The notes under the pieces were generated by a model, which worked only from the letters and a program-made list of their open reading frames with translations, did not search any database and had not been told where the DNA came from. 43,311 nt of DNA from Microbacteriaceae bacterium PS02066 (GTDB lineage: Bacteria; Actinomycetota; Actinomycetes; Actinomycetales; Microbacteriaceae). The stretch is from the NCBI GenBank assembly GCA_029959545.1, contig JASCPH010000025.1, forward strand, positions 1 through 43,311, read 5' to 3'. The translations under genes were made by a program, and so were the position numbers. This document shows, piece after piece, positions 28,207-36,334 of the stretch. Positions within the stretch are counted from its first letter, which is position 1; every line of letters starts with the position of its first letter.

Positions 28207-28698
28207 TCAGAGATCCTCGGTGGCCGCGATCAGCAGCTCGAGTCGATAGCCGAGCCACTCGTACACGCCGAAGCGGGGGTCGCCTGTCGGGAGGTCGTCC
28301 TCGTCGTCGATGCCGAGCCGTGCGGCCAGGACAAGACGCACGGCGTTGAGCGTGCGCATCCACGCGGTCACCTGGCGGGGCTCGAGTGCGATCTCCATCT
28401 GCGCGAGCGCCTCGTCGAAAGCATCGTCGTCGGAAGGGTCCAGTTCGCCCGCACTCGCGAGGTCCGCGAGAACGGTGCCCGCCTCCGCGTTCCTGCGACG
28501 CAGGAGGTCCGCCCGGGTCGCGGCGTGGAACTGATCGGCCGACGCAGCATCGTCGGGGTAGGCCGAGGGTGTCAGGCGTGCGACGGCCGGGTCGGATGCG
28601 GCATCCGCGTCGGAGAGGAGATCGACGAACTGCCCCACGAGACCGCGCAGGTGTACCGCTTCGACGCGGGTGAAGGAGAGGATGATTGCGTCGCTCAT
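28207..28698 (-). CDS. DUF2017-like protein
   Basis: The 163-aa protein resembles the DUF2017 family commonly found directly downstream of clpS in actinobacteria. It is mostly alpha-helical and acidic (AIILSFTRVEAVHLRGLVGQ, then ARLTPSAYPDD). It ends in a conserved-looking block, LNAVRLVLAARLGID, then FGVYEWLGYRLELLI. No catalytic motif is visible and the function is unknown. Its start ATG overlaps the clpS stop (ATGA on the minus strand), so translation is coupled, which suggests a link with the N-degron/ClpS pathway. Confidence 0.8.
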   Translation of the reverse strand: MSDAIILSFTRVEAVHLRGLVGQFVDLLSDADAASDPAVARLTPSAYPDDAASADQFHAATRADLLRRRNAEAGTVLADLASAGELDPSDDDAFDEALAQMEIALEPRQVTAWMRTLNAVRLVLAARLGIDDEDDLPTGDPRFGVYEWLGYRLELLIAATEDL

Positions 28699-28997
28699 GC
28701 GCCGGGCGCCCGTCGGACAGTGGCCCAGAGGCCGTAGTCGTGCATCGCCTGTGCGTGCAGCTCCATCTGCTCCCGCATCCCTTCCGCGACGACGGCGTGT
28801 CCGTCGTGGTGCACCGCCATCATGAGTCGTGTGGCTTCCTCTCGAGAGAAGCCGAAGTACTCGCGGAAGACGCGGACGACGTAGCTCATCAGGTTGACGG
28901 GGTCGTTCCACACCACGGTCTGCCAGTGGGGGTCGAGGGCGCCGGCGGCGGCGAGATCGACCGCTTCGTCGATCTCGGGACTCGCCAGCGCGGCCAT
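28695..28997 (-). CDS. clpS: ATP-dependent Clp protease adaptor ClpS
   Basis: ClpS delivers N-degron substrates to ClpC or ClpA. The 100-aa protein has the core motifs VVWNDPVNLMSYVVRVFREYFGF split around the substrate pocket (NDPVNLMSYV, about 30-39) and the MMAVHHDGHAVVAEG helix with the conserved histidine. The Asn-Asp of the pocket and the His are retained, so it should recognise bulky N-termini. I chose ATG 28997, which shares bases with the upstream stop (TGATG) and has GGGGTGGG about 5 bases upstream. GTG 29000 and GTG 29006 are alternatives. It lies between a metallopeptidase gene and a DUF2017-like gene. Confidence 0.93.
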   Translation of the reverse strand: MAALASPEIDEAVDLAAAGALDPHWQTVVWNDPVNLMSYVVRVFREYFGFSREEATRLMMAVHHDGHAVVAEGMREQMELHAQAMHDYGLWATVRRAPGA

Positions 28998-29347
28998 CAC
29001 GCCCACCCCAGCTCGTGCAATCGTGCGTCATCGATCCCGTAGAAGTGTGCGATCTCGTGAACGAGAGTCGTGTGCACCTCGTCGCGAAGCTCCGCCTCGT
29101 CGGCGCAGGCCTTCAGGTGCGGCTCGCGGTACACCACGATCCGATCCGGCAGCTCACCGACGCCGTAGCGGTCGCGTTCGGTGAGGGCCCAGCCGTCGTA
29201 GAGCCCGAACAGCTCGCCCTGGATGTCATCCGCGCGGTCTTCGACCACGAAGACCACATTGTCGAGCCCGTCGACCATGTCGTCGGGGAGGCGGTCGAGC
29301 TCCTCGACGACAAGTCGTTCGAAGCTCTCGTGATCCATCTCAAGCAT
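28997..29347 (-). CDS. HEXXH metallopeptidase-family protein
   Basis: The 116-aa protein belongs to the minimal zincin-like family (once DUF1025). It has FERLVVEELDRLPDDM at the N-terminus, VVFVVEDRAD, RIVVYREPHL, and a zinc motif in LVHEIAHFYGIDD that gives HEIAH plus a downstream acidic residue. The fold resembles a stripped-down zinc protease. Proteolytic activity of this family is not well established. ATG 29347 is chosen for the GCAGGG site 7 bases upstream. ATG 29338 is also possible. It lies directly downstream of tRNA-His and its stop overlaps the clpS start. Confidence 0.85.
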   Translation of the reverse strand: MLEMDHESFERLVVEELDRLPDDMVDGLDNVVFVVEDRADDIQGELFGLYDGWALTERDRYGVGELPDRIVVYREPHLKACADEAELRDEVHTTLVHEIAHFYGIDDARLHELGWA

Positions 29348-29380
29348 CAGACGACCCTGCCTCGCTGCGGAGGAAGAAAG

Positions 29381-29456
29381 TGGGGTGGCTAACGGGGCTT
29401 GAACCCGCGACCCCCGCGACCACAACGCGGTGCTCTACCAACTGAGCTATAGCCAC
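29381..29456 (-). tRNA. tRNA-His (GTG)
   Basis: On the minus strand the cloverleaf is complete. The acceptor is GTGGCTA pairing with TAGCCAC. The D arm is GCTCAGTTGGTAGAGC. The anticodon stem CCGCG/CGCGG holds loop TTGTGGT with anticodon GTG, and the T loop is TTCAAGC. The discriminator C and CCA are encoded at 29381-29384. The base before G1 (29457) is G on the minus strand, so the G-1 needed for histidyl-tRNA identity is encoded. Confidence 0.95.
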
Positions 29457-29463
29457 CATGTCT

Positions 29464-29477
29464 CCCGCTCTCGCGGG
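29464..29477 (-). terminator. Small hairpin between orn and tRNA-His
   Basis: CCCGC (29464-29468) pairs with GCGGG (29473-29477) across a 4-base loop. It lies between the orn stop and the tRNA-His 5' end on the minus strand. It may be a weak terminator or a processing site. Confidence 0.3.
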
Positions 29478-29493
29478 CAACCAAACGATTCTC

Positions 29494-30117
29494 TCACACC
29501 TCGGAGGCAAATGATGACACGACGTGAGCCGCGACGGACTTCGCGTCGTCGCTCGACGGACCGGGCTGCGCGACGAAGACCGCTTCGCGGTAGTAGGCCA
29601 GCTCCCGGATGGATTCGCGGATGTCGGCGAGGGCCCGGTGTCCGCCGTTCTTGGCGGGAGCGTTGAAATAGACCCGCGGGTACCAGCGGCGCGAGAGTTC
29701 CTTGATGCTGGAGACATCGACGTTGCGGTAATGCAGCCACCGATCGAGTCGGGGCATGTAGCGGGCGAGAAAGGCGCGGTCCGTGCCGATGGTGTTGCCC
29801 GCGAGCGGGGCCTTGCCCTCGATCGGCGCGAAGCGCTGCACATACTCGAGCGCCTGGAACTCGGCCTCGGCGACGCTGACACCGGAGGGAATCGCATCGA
29901 GGAGCCCGGAGGAGCGGTGCATCTCGGTGACGAAGTCGTTCATGTTCGCCAGCGCCGAAGCGTCGGGGCGGATGACGATCTGGAACCCCTCGTCCAGGAC
30001 GTTGAGCTCGAAGTCGGTGACGACGATCGCGATCTCGACGAGCTCGTCGATCTGCGGGTCGAGACCCGTCATCTCGCAGTCGATCCACACCAGCCGGTCG
30101 CCATCGGTCGTACTCAC
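29494..30117 (-). CDS. orn: Oligoribonuclease
   Basis: Orn is the DEDDh 3'-5' exoribonuclease that degrades 2-5 nt RNAs, including pGpG from c-di-GMP breakdown. The 207-aa protein has [12 protein letters not shown] (Asp13, Glu15), [18 protein letters not shown] strand [38 protein letters not shown] with the second catalytic Asp, and [18 protein letters not shown] with the His and the final Asp. All four acidic residues and the His are present. GTG 30117 is selected because AGGAGGA lies 6 bases upstream. GTG 30123 would overlap that site. It lies between tRNA-Arg and tRNA-His on the same strand. Confidence 0.95.
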   Translation of the reverse strand: MSTTDGDRLVWIDCEMTGLDPQIDELVEIAIVVTDFELNVLDEGFQIVIRPDASALANMNDFVTEMHRSSGLLDAIPSGVSVAEAEFQALEYVQRFAPIEGKAPLAGNTIGTDRAFLARYMPRLDRWLHYRNVDVSSIKELSRRWYPRVYFNAPAKNGGHRALADIRESIRELAYYREAVFVAQPGPSSDDAKSVAAHVVSSFASEV

Positions 30118-30162
30118 GTGCACTCCTCCTCGTGTGTTCCGACGCGGACGGGTCGGAGACGG

Positions 30163-30238
30163 TGGTCCCCCCGGCAGGAATCGAACCTGCGACCAAGAGA
30201 TTAGAAGGCTCCTGCTCTATCCGCTGAGCTACGGGGGG
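30163..30238 (-). tRNA. tRNA-Arg (TCT)
   Basis: On the minus strand the acceptor CCCCCCG pairs with CGGGGGG. The D arm is GCTCAGCGGATAGAGC, the anticodon loop CTTCTAA gives anticodon TCT, and the T arm is GCAGGTTCGATTCCTGC. The discriminator A and CCA are encoded (30163-30166). The closing pair of the anticodon stem (31-39) is a C-U mismatch and 27-43 is G-U, so this stem is weaker than usual. Confidence 0.93.
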
Positions 30239-30290
30239 CCGCATCCTCCAGCGTAGCGCGACGGGCCTGGTGCCTGACCGCCCGACGGCG

Positions 30291-30296
30291 TAGCGT
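30291..30296 (+). promoter_or_regulatory. -10 box TAGCGT and leader of the 67-aa protein gene
   Basis: TAGCGT predicts a start near 30303 and a leader of about 22 bases that contains AGGAGG at 30313-30318, 6 bases before ATG 30325. This is a conventional leadered start. Confidence 0.4.
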
Positions 30297-30324
30297 CGGC
30301 CCCACACGGACGAGGAGGTTCGGC

Positions 30325-30528
30325 ATGAGCACGACCGAAGCGCTATGGGTGGCCTACGGGAACACCGGTGTGGTGGGCAGTATCCGCAAGGACGCCGGAA
30401 GCTATGTCGTCACGATGAGCGGCGCGGACGAGCATCTCGGCAGCTACCCCAGCATGGAGATCGCGAAGGGCGCGCTGCGCGCGCACCTCAAGCCCGGCTC
30501 GGCGTGGCCGGAGTTCCGTCAGCACTGA
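30325..30528 (+). CDS. Small conserved-looking protein, unknown function
   Basis: I do not recognise a named family. The 67-aa product has no membrane segment or signal. It looks like a small beta-rich fold: ALWVAYGNTGVVGSIRKDAG, then YVVTMSGADEHLGSYPSME, and AKGALRAHLKPGSAWPEF at the end. The start is well supported by AGGAGG spaced 6 bases from ATG 30325. Its last 41 bases overlap, on the opposite strand, the 3' end of the broken yczE gene. High-GC codon usage matches its neighbours, so I regard it as a real gene. Confidence 0.7.
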   Translation: MSTTEALWVAYGNTGVVGSIRKDAGSYVVTMSGADEHLGSYPSMEIAKGALRAHLKPGSAWPEFRQH

Positions 30529-31120
30529 TCGCCACGCGCGCCACGCGCGGACGGCGCGCCAGCAGCGGCAGGGCGCGGTGCACCAGGGGGCCGATGAGGA
30601 GTGCGAAGCCGACGGTTCCGACACCCACGGTGCCGCCCAGCAGCCAGCCTGCGCCGAGCACCGTCAGCTCGATGCTGCCGCGGGCGATCCAGATGGGAAT
30701 GCCGAAGCGCGTGTGGAGGCCGGTCATCAGTCCGTCGCGCGGTCCGGGTCCCATCCCGGCGCTGATGTACAGACCGGTCGCGAAGGCGACGAGGAGGATG
30801 CCGCCGAGGAGTGTGAGTGCCTGGGCGACGATCCCCTGAGCGTCCGGCACGAGATCCAGCACCAGTTGCATGCTCGTTCCAAGCAGGAGGATGTTGGCGA
30901 GAGTGCCGACGCCCGGTCACTGGCGCAGCGGGATCCAGGCGAGCATGACGGCCAGTCCCAAGAGGTTGACGATCCAGCCGATGCCCCAACCGGTGTGCAG
31001 CGAGATTCCCTGGGCGAGAACCGTCCACGGATCCACCCCGAGACCAGCGCGAACGATGAGTGCTTCGCCGCCGCCGTAGATCGCCAAGCCGACGACGAGG
31101 CGGATCAGTCGGGAGGTCAT
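30488..31120 (-). pseudogene. YczE/YyaS/YitT-type membrane protein, in-frame stop
   Basis: The reading frame gives a typical YczE-family membrane protein of about 209 residues. The first part (LVVGLAIYGGGEALIVRAGL, VDPWTVLAQGISLHTGWGIG) is followed by WIPLRQ, then UGA at 30919-30917. The same frame continues as PGVGTLANILLLGTSM and GGILLVAFATGLYISAGMGP, with PRDGLMTGL as in intact members. Homologues I recall have Arg at the stop position, and CGA to TGA is one transition. An in-frame nonsense mutation is the simplest reading. A sequence error or readthrough is possible. The gene is divergent from a MocR-type regulator, its usual partner. ATG 31120 is the likely start. Confidence 0.85.
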
Positions 31121-31142
31121 GCCCTCTAGAACATCCTCGAAT

Positions 31143-31192
31143 TGGATTCCAGTAAAGAGGCCAATCTCGATAGACTGGCTTGCATGGATTCC
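31143..31192. promoter_or_regulatory. Direct repeat TGGATTCC in the yczE-mocR promoter region
   Basis: TGGATTCC occurs at 31143-31150 and again at 31185-31192, 42 bases apart or about four helical turns on the same face. An ATTGG/CCAAT pair (31141-31145, 31161-31165) lies around the first copy. Direct repeats are the usual operators of MocR/GabR/PdxR regulators. The second copy lies in the first codons of mocR. Confidence 0.4.
31171..31176 (+). promoter_or_regulatory. -10 box TAGACT, leaderless start of the mocR gene
   Basis: TAGACT ends 7 bases before ATG 31184. This excludes the in-frame ATG at 31142, which would precede the promoter. Confidence 0.55.
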
Positions 31193-32611
31193 CGAGTGAG
31201 TGCGCGTGCACTGGCAGCGCGGCTGGGTGGATGGCGCACGAGCGAACCCGCGTACGAGGCCCTGGCGGACGGGATCCGGCTCCTCTGTCTCGACAACCGC
31301 CTTCCTGCCGGCACCGCGCTGCCCGCGGAGCGGGAGCTTGCCGCGGTGCTCGGTGTCAGCCGGACGACAGTGGCGGCCGCGTACCGGAGCCTTCGCGACA
31401 GCGGCCACATCCGGAGCCTTCGCGGTTCGGGCAGTGTCACCCAGGGAGCGCCGCAACGCGCCGCAACCAGGACGATCTCCGACCCTCGTGCCATCGACCT
31501 CCAGCAGGCCAGTCCTGCGGCATGGCCTGGACTGGCCGGCGTCTTCGCCGAAGCCGCGACGCAGGCGCCGGCGCTCCTTGCGCGCCCCGGTTATGACGTT
31601 GTCGGACGTGAGGAACTGCGCGCCGCGTTGGCCGATCAGTACACACGACGCGGCATTCCCACCACGTCGGCACAGATCCTCATCACGAGTGGGGCGCAGA
31701 GCGCTCTGCACCTCCTGGCGACCGTGCTGGTGCGCCGCGGCGATCGGGTGCTGATCGAGAGTCCGACGTATCCGCACGCGGCCGAAGCGCTCCGCTCCGC
31801 CGGTGCTCGGCTGGTGAGTGTTCCGGTGACTCCCGACGAGGGGTGGGATCTCGACCGCGCCGAGCAGGTGTTCACGCGCGTCCGCCCGAGTCTCGCGTAC
31901 CTGATGCCCGACTTCCAGAATCCGACGGGCCGCTCGATGACAGGCGTCGAGCGCGAGCTGTTCGTGACGGCAGCCGAGCGCGTGGGAACGACGCTCATCG
32001 TCGACGAGACCACGGCCGATCTCGACATCGACCGTGCGATCGAGCCGCCTCCGTTCGGGGCGGACCCTCAGGACGAGCAGATCGTGCGCGTCGGTTCGTT
32101 CGGCAAGACCGTCTGGGGAGGGCTCCGCGTGGGTTGGATCCGGGCGGATGAGGAACTCATCCGCCGGCTCATCGCGGCCCGTTTTCCCATCGAGCTCGGA
32201 ACCCCCGACTGGGAGCAGCACGTCGCGACGCTTCTCCTTCCGCATCTGCCCCAGGTCATCGCGCAGCGCGCGCATCTGCTGCGTACCGGACGCGACACGG
32301 TCAGCACGGCCCTGGCACAGCAGCTTCCCGAGTGGACGGTTCCGGTGGTCGACGGCGGCGTGGCGTTGTGGGTGGAGCTCGATCGGCCTTTCAGCAGCGC
32401 GCTCGTGCTCGCCGCGCGCGCCGAGGGCGTCCTCCTTTCGGCGGGGCCCCGGTTCGGCGTGGACGGCGGGTTCGAGAAGAACCTGCGCATCCCCTTCACC
32501 GCCGGCGCGTCCGACCTCGAGCGCGCCGTCGACGGCATCGCTCACGCGTGGCGGCGGACCGTCGGGGGAGCAGCTCCCATGAGGGAGGGCGCGCTCGACG
32601 CGGTCGTCTGA
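31184..32611 (+). CDS. MocR-type transcriptional regulator
   Basis: This 475-aa protein joins an N-terminal GntR winged helix (YEALADGIRLLCLDNRLPAG, LPAERELAAVLGVSRTTVAAAY, about residues 20-90) to an aminotransferase class I-like domain. The second domain contains ILITSGAQSALHLLATVLV, YLMPDFQNPTGRSM and the putative PLP lysine in RVGSFGKTVWGGLRVGW. MocR proteins sense PLP or an amine-PLP adduct and regulate a divergent neighbour. Here that neighbour is a YczE-family membrane gene, a pairing seen widely in actinobacteria. The start is fixed by the TAGACT box at 31171. The gene may now be orphaned because its partner carries a stop. Confidence 0.9.
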   Translation: MDSRVSARALAARLGGWRTSEPAYEALADGIRLLCLDNRLPAGTALPAERELAAVLGVSRTTVAAAYRSLRDSGHIRSLRGSGSVTQGAPQRAATRTISDPRAIDLQQASPAAWPGLAGVFAEAATQAPALLARPGYDVVGREELRAALADQYTRRGIPTTSAQILITSGAQSALHLLATVLVRRGDRVLIESPTYPHAAEALRSAGARLVSVPVTPDEGWDLDRAEQVFTRVRPSLAYLMPDFQNPTGRSMTGVERELFVTAAERVGTTLIVDETTADLDIDRAIEPPPFGADPQDEQIVRVGSFGKTVWGGLRVGWIRADEELIRRLIAARFPIELGTPDWEQHVATLLLPHLPQVIAQRAHLLRTGRDTVSTALAQQLPEWTVPVVDGGVALWVELDRPFSSALVLAARAEGVLLSAGPRFGVDGGFEKNLRIPFTAGASDLERAVDGIAHAWRRTVGGAAPMREGALDAVV

Positions 32612-32615
32612 AGAC

Positions 32616-32846
32616 TCAACCGCGTCGGAGCGCGGCAACGGCGTCATCACGTTGCCAGAACTCGCCGACGTCGATGAAAGCGCGCGAGGACCATCGGTAG
32701 CGACGAGCGCGGTAACGCATTCCCTCCGCGCACGAGAGCGCATCGACCACGCCGATCGCGACCCCTGCGGCATCGAGTACGCGCCATCGATCCAGTCCGA
32801 GCGCGACCAGGGATGGCGGGGCCTGGGTCTTCGTCGGTGCGTTCAT
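32616..32846 (-). CDS. Small protein, unknown function
   Basis: I do not recognise this 76-aa product. It is basic, with a short disordered N-terminus (MNAPTKTQAPPS) followed by LGLDRWRVLDAAGVAIGVV, a run of arginines (RYRARRYRWSSRA), and a C-terminus FWQRDDAVAALRRG. The W/R-rich pattern might bind nucleic acid, but that is speculation. ATG 32846 has a good ribosome binding site (GGGAGG, about 8 bases upstream on the minus strand), which supports it as real. It is convergent with mocR and divergent from ssb. Confidence 0.6.
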   Translation of the reverse strand: MNAPTKTQAPPSLVALGLDRWRVLDAAGVAIGVVDALSCAEGMRYRARRYRWSSRAFIDVGEFWQRDDAVAALRRG

Positions 32847-33060
32847 CGGTTATGCCTCCCGTCGCGCTGACGCTATCGATGGCCACCGACATGGCATCCT
32901 CGCTCCTCCCCAGCGCAATGCGGACGGCGGGTCCGCCGCATCCGGGTCGATCGAGGGTTCGGCGACCTGATCGGACCGGCACAGTTGTCTTCGCTGCGGC
33001 GCCCGTCGGGCACCCGGGCGCCGCAGCGTCGTTCTGCGTGCCCGATCAGGAGGAGACACC
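32847..33060 (+). other. Intergenic region upstream of ssb
   Basis: This 214-base gap has no convincing open reading frame. It contains the ribosome binding site of the small minus-strand gene at its left end and a structured leader (see the separate entry) on the right. TATCGAT-like sequence near 32870 could be a -10 box but is not compelling. Confidence 0.4.
32966..33050 (+). promoter_or_regulatory. Structured 5' leader of ssb
   Basis: CCTGATCGG (32966-32974) is perfectly complementary to CCGATCAGG (33042-33050). It encloses a 14-bp GC-rich hairpin formed by 32992-33005 and 33015-33028 with a 9-base loop. The outer helix covers the first bases (AGG, 33048-33050) of the ribosome binding site AGGAGGAG (33048-33055) of ssb, so folding could restrict initiation. 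The inner hairpin alone could be a terminator or attenuator. Confidence 0.5.
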
Positions 33061-33537
33061 ATGAAAGAACGCATCACGATCGTCGGCAACGTGGCGGCGA
33101 CGCCCGAGCTGCGGCGGATGCCCTCCGGCGACGCGGTCGTCAGCTTCCGTGTCGGCGTGACCGAACGTCGCCAGGACAAGCAGACGTCGCAGTGGGTCGA
33201 CGGAAACACCAGTTGGTACCGTGTGAACGCCTTCCGCGGATTGGCCGAGAACATCCACCGATCGATCGGATCGGGCGAAAGGGTCGTCGTGAGCGGTCGA
33301 TTCTCGTTGCAGGAGTGGGAGACCGACACGAAGAAGGGCGTCTCCGCGGAGATCGAGGCGGAGGCGGTGGGTCATGATCTGCGATGGGGCACGACCGTCT
33401 ATACACGCACCGCCGCACGCTCGGACGACTCCGCCGGTCACGACCCCAGCCCCCTCGCGGGTCCGGTCGACGACGACGGGTGGGCGGCTCCCGGTGCGCT
33501 GAGTGCCGAGGTGAGCGTCGGGTCGACCCCGTTCTGA
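33061..33537 (+). CDS. ssb: Single-stranded DNA-binding protein
   Basis: SSB coats single-stranded DNA during replication, repair and recombination. The 158-aa protein has the OB-fold start ITIVGNVAATPELR, then GDAVVSFRVGVTERR, WYRVNAFRGLAENI and SIGSGERVVVSGRFSLQEWE, all typical. The C-terminus is atypical: the linker is short and acidic (PVDDDGWAAPG) and ends STPF, keeping only the final Pro-Phe of the canonical DDDIPF tip. It is probably a second, accessory SSB rather than the replication SSB usually found between rpsF and rpsR. ATG 33061 follows AGGAGGAG (33048-33055). Confidence 0.9.
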   Translation: MKERITIVGNVAATPELRRMPSGDAVVSFRVGVTERRQDKQTSQWVDGNTSWYRVNAFRGLAENIHRSIGSGERVVVSGRFSLQEWETDTKKGVSAEIEAEAVGHDLRWGTTVYTRTAARSDDSAGHDPSPLAGPVDDDGWAAPGALSAEVSVGSTPF

Positions 33538-33541
33538 TGCC

Positions 33542-33547
33542 TAAACT
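33542..33547 (+). promoter_or_regulatory. -10 box TAAACT, leaderless start of the lipoprotein gene
   Basis: TAAACT ends 6 bases before GTG 33554, in the 16-base gap after ssb. The spacer GGCCCC cannot act as a ribosome binding site. Confidence 0.5.
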
Positions 33548-33553
33548 GGCCCC

Positions 33554-34039
33554 GTGACCTCGCCCCGCGCCGTCCGACTGTCCGCCCTCGTTCTCGTGGC
33601 CGCGGCTGGCGCCGTGCTGCTGGCGGCGTGCACGCCATCACCCGAGCCGACCCCGACCGTGTCGGTCTCGACACCCACCGCCACGACTCCGGCGCCGAGC
33701 CCGACGCCGACTCTTGTCCCGGAGGGCTCGGCCGAAGATAACCTGCCGCTGTTCACGAGCGTGGTGGATGCGGTCTGGGCCGGCCCCGATCAGGTCTCGG
33801 GGCGCGCGTATGTCGACGCCCTCACGGCGGCAGGTTTCGACAAGGCGGCGATGCAGGTGACCCCCGATCAGTCGACGGTGAACAACCCGGCCGAGAGCAT
33901 TCAGTTCTCGGTGCGCTGGGGTGAGGAGTGCTTGATCGGGCAGGTGGGACCTGCAACACGGGAGGCGGTGACCGTGGTCGAGCCGGGCCTTCCCGACGGT
34001 ACGTGTCTGATCGGTCGCACCCGCGCCATCGACTGGTAG
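33554..34039 (+). CDS. Lipoprotein, DUF6993-like
   Basis: The 161-aa product has a lipoprotein signal peptide: basic start, a hydrophobic core, and the lipobox LLAAC with Cys26 as the acylation site. A Thr/Pro/Ser linker of about 35 residues follows. The globular domain is about 100 residues (NLPLFTSVVDAVWAGPDQVS, RAYVDALTAAGFDK) with two cysteines (EECLIG, GTCLIG) that may form a disulfide. It resembles what I recall of the DUF6993 family of actinobacterial lipoproteins. The function is unknown. It has its own leaderless-type promoter and sits between ssb and ettA. Confidence 0.8.
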   Translation: MTSPRAVRLSALVLVAAAGAVLLAACTPSPEPTPTVSVSTPTATTPAPSPTPTLVPEGSAEDNLPLFTSVVDAVWAGPDQVSGRAYVDALTAAGFDKAAMQVTPDQSTVNNPAESIQFSVRWGEECLIGQVGPATREAVTVVEPGLPDGTCLIGRTRAIDW

Positions 34040-34067
34040 ACCGGCGGCGGGGCGGGTGAGCGCCGTC

Positions 34068-34073
34068 TAGACT
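34068..34073 (+). promoter_or_regulatory. -10 box TAGACT of ettA
   Basis: TAGACT ends 9 bases before ATG 34083, with GGAG at 34074-34077. The start site would be within about 3 bases of the ATG, so the mRNA is leaderless or nearly so. Confidence 0.5.
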
Positions 34074-34082
34074 GGAGCGGAT

Positions 34083-35762
<1,680 letters not shown>

Positions 35763-35766
35763 TGCC

Positions 35767-35801
35767 GGATGCGGATCGCCCATGACGGGCGATCCGCATC
35801 C
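35767..35801 (+). terminator. Strong hairpin terminator after ettA
   Basis: A perfect 15-bp stem (35767-35781 with 35787-35801) with a 5-base loop begins 4 bases after the ettA stop and is followed by TTCATT. It is the clearest intrinsic terminator in the window. The stem also carries two copies of the overrepresented hexamer (GGATGC and GCATCC). Confidence 0.85.
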
Positions 35802-35825
35802 TTCATTCGAGGAGTGGGAGAAACC

Positions 35826-36314
35826 ATGGCCGAGGGCGAGCGCCGGCTCCACATCCCCATCCACCTGAGGTGGGGAGACCTCGACGCGTTCAACCACGTC
35901 AACAACACCTCCATGCTCAAGCTGTTGGAGGAGGCGCGCGTGCGTGCGTTCTGGGAGGCGGACGACGCAGAGCCGCAGTACCCGACCGCGGTCGTCCCGG
36001 CCGGGGCCGCGGCCGGCGTGCTCACGCTCATCGCGCGCCAGGAGATCGAGTACCTGCATCCGGTGCCGTACCAGCGTGCGCCGCTCGATGTCCAGCTGTG
36101 GTTCGGGAGTCTCGGCGGGTCGAGCATGGAGGTCTGCTACGAGGTGTTCAGCCCGCTGACCGGCGAGCGGCCTCAGACGCTCTACGCCCGATCCTCCGCG
36201 GTCGTCGTCACGGTCGATGCCACCACGGGCCGGCCCATGCGGCTCACCGAGCGGATGCGCGAGGCCTGGGAACCGTACCTGGGTCAGCCCATCGCCTACG
36301 CCCGGCGCCGCTAG
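35826..36314 (+). CDS. Hotdog-fold acyl-CoA thioesterase
   Basis: The 162-aa protein has a 4HBT-type hotdog fold with the active-site motif HLRWGDLDAFNHVNNTSML, in which the second D and N-H-V-N-N are characteristic. A QEIEYLHPVPYQ strand follows, then LDVQLWFGSLGGSSMEVCYEV. Members hydrolyse acyl-CoA thioesters, and the substrate is not determinable. ATG 35826 is preceded by GGAGTGGGAG. An in-frame ATG at 35769 lies inside the terminator stem of ettA and is rejected. It is followed on the opposite strand by tesB, with a palindromic element in between. Confidence 0.88.
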   Translation: MAEGERRLHIPIHLRWGDLDAFNHVNNTSMLKLLEEARVRAFWEADDAEPQYPTAVVPAGAAAGVLTLIARQEIEYLHPVPYQRAPLDVQLWFGSLGGSSMEVCYEVFSPLTGERPQTLYARSSAVVVTVDATTGRPMRLTERMREAWEPYLGQPIAYARRR

Positions 36315-36334
36315 GAGACCTCGCCCCGGCTCTT

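Noticed and set aside
30917..30919. Selenocysteine at the in-frame UGA of yczE
   Set aside because: The family has no catalytic selenocysteine, no bacterial SECIS-like hairpin is evident just downstream, and an Arg CGA to TGA change explains it more simply.
35769..35825. Upstream in-frame ATG at 35769 for the hotdog thioesterase gene
   Set aside because: It lies inside the terminator stem of ettA. ATG 35826 has a ribosome binding site and starts closer to the hotdog motif.
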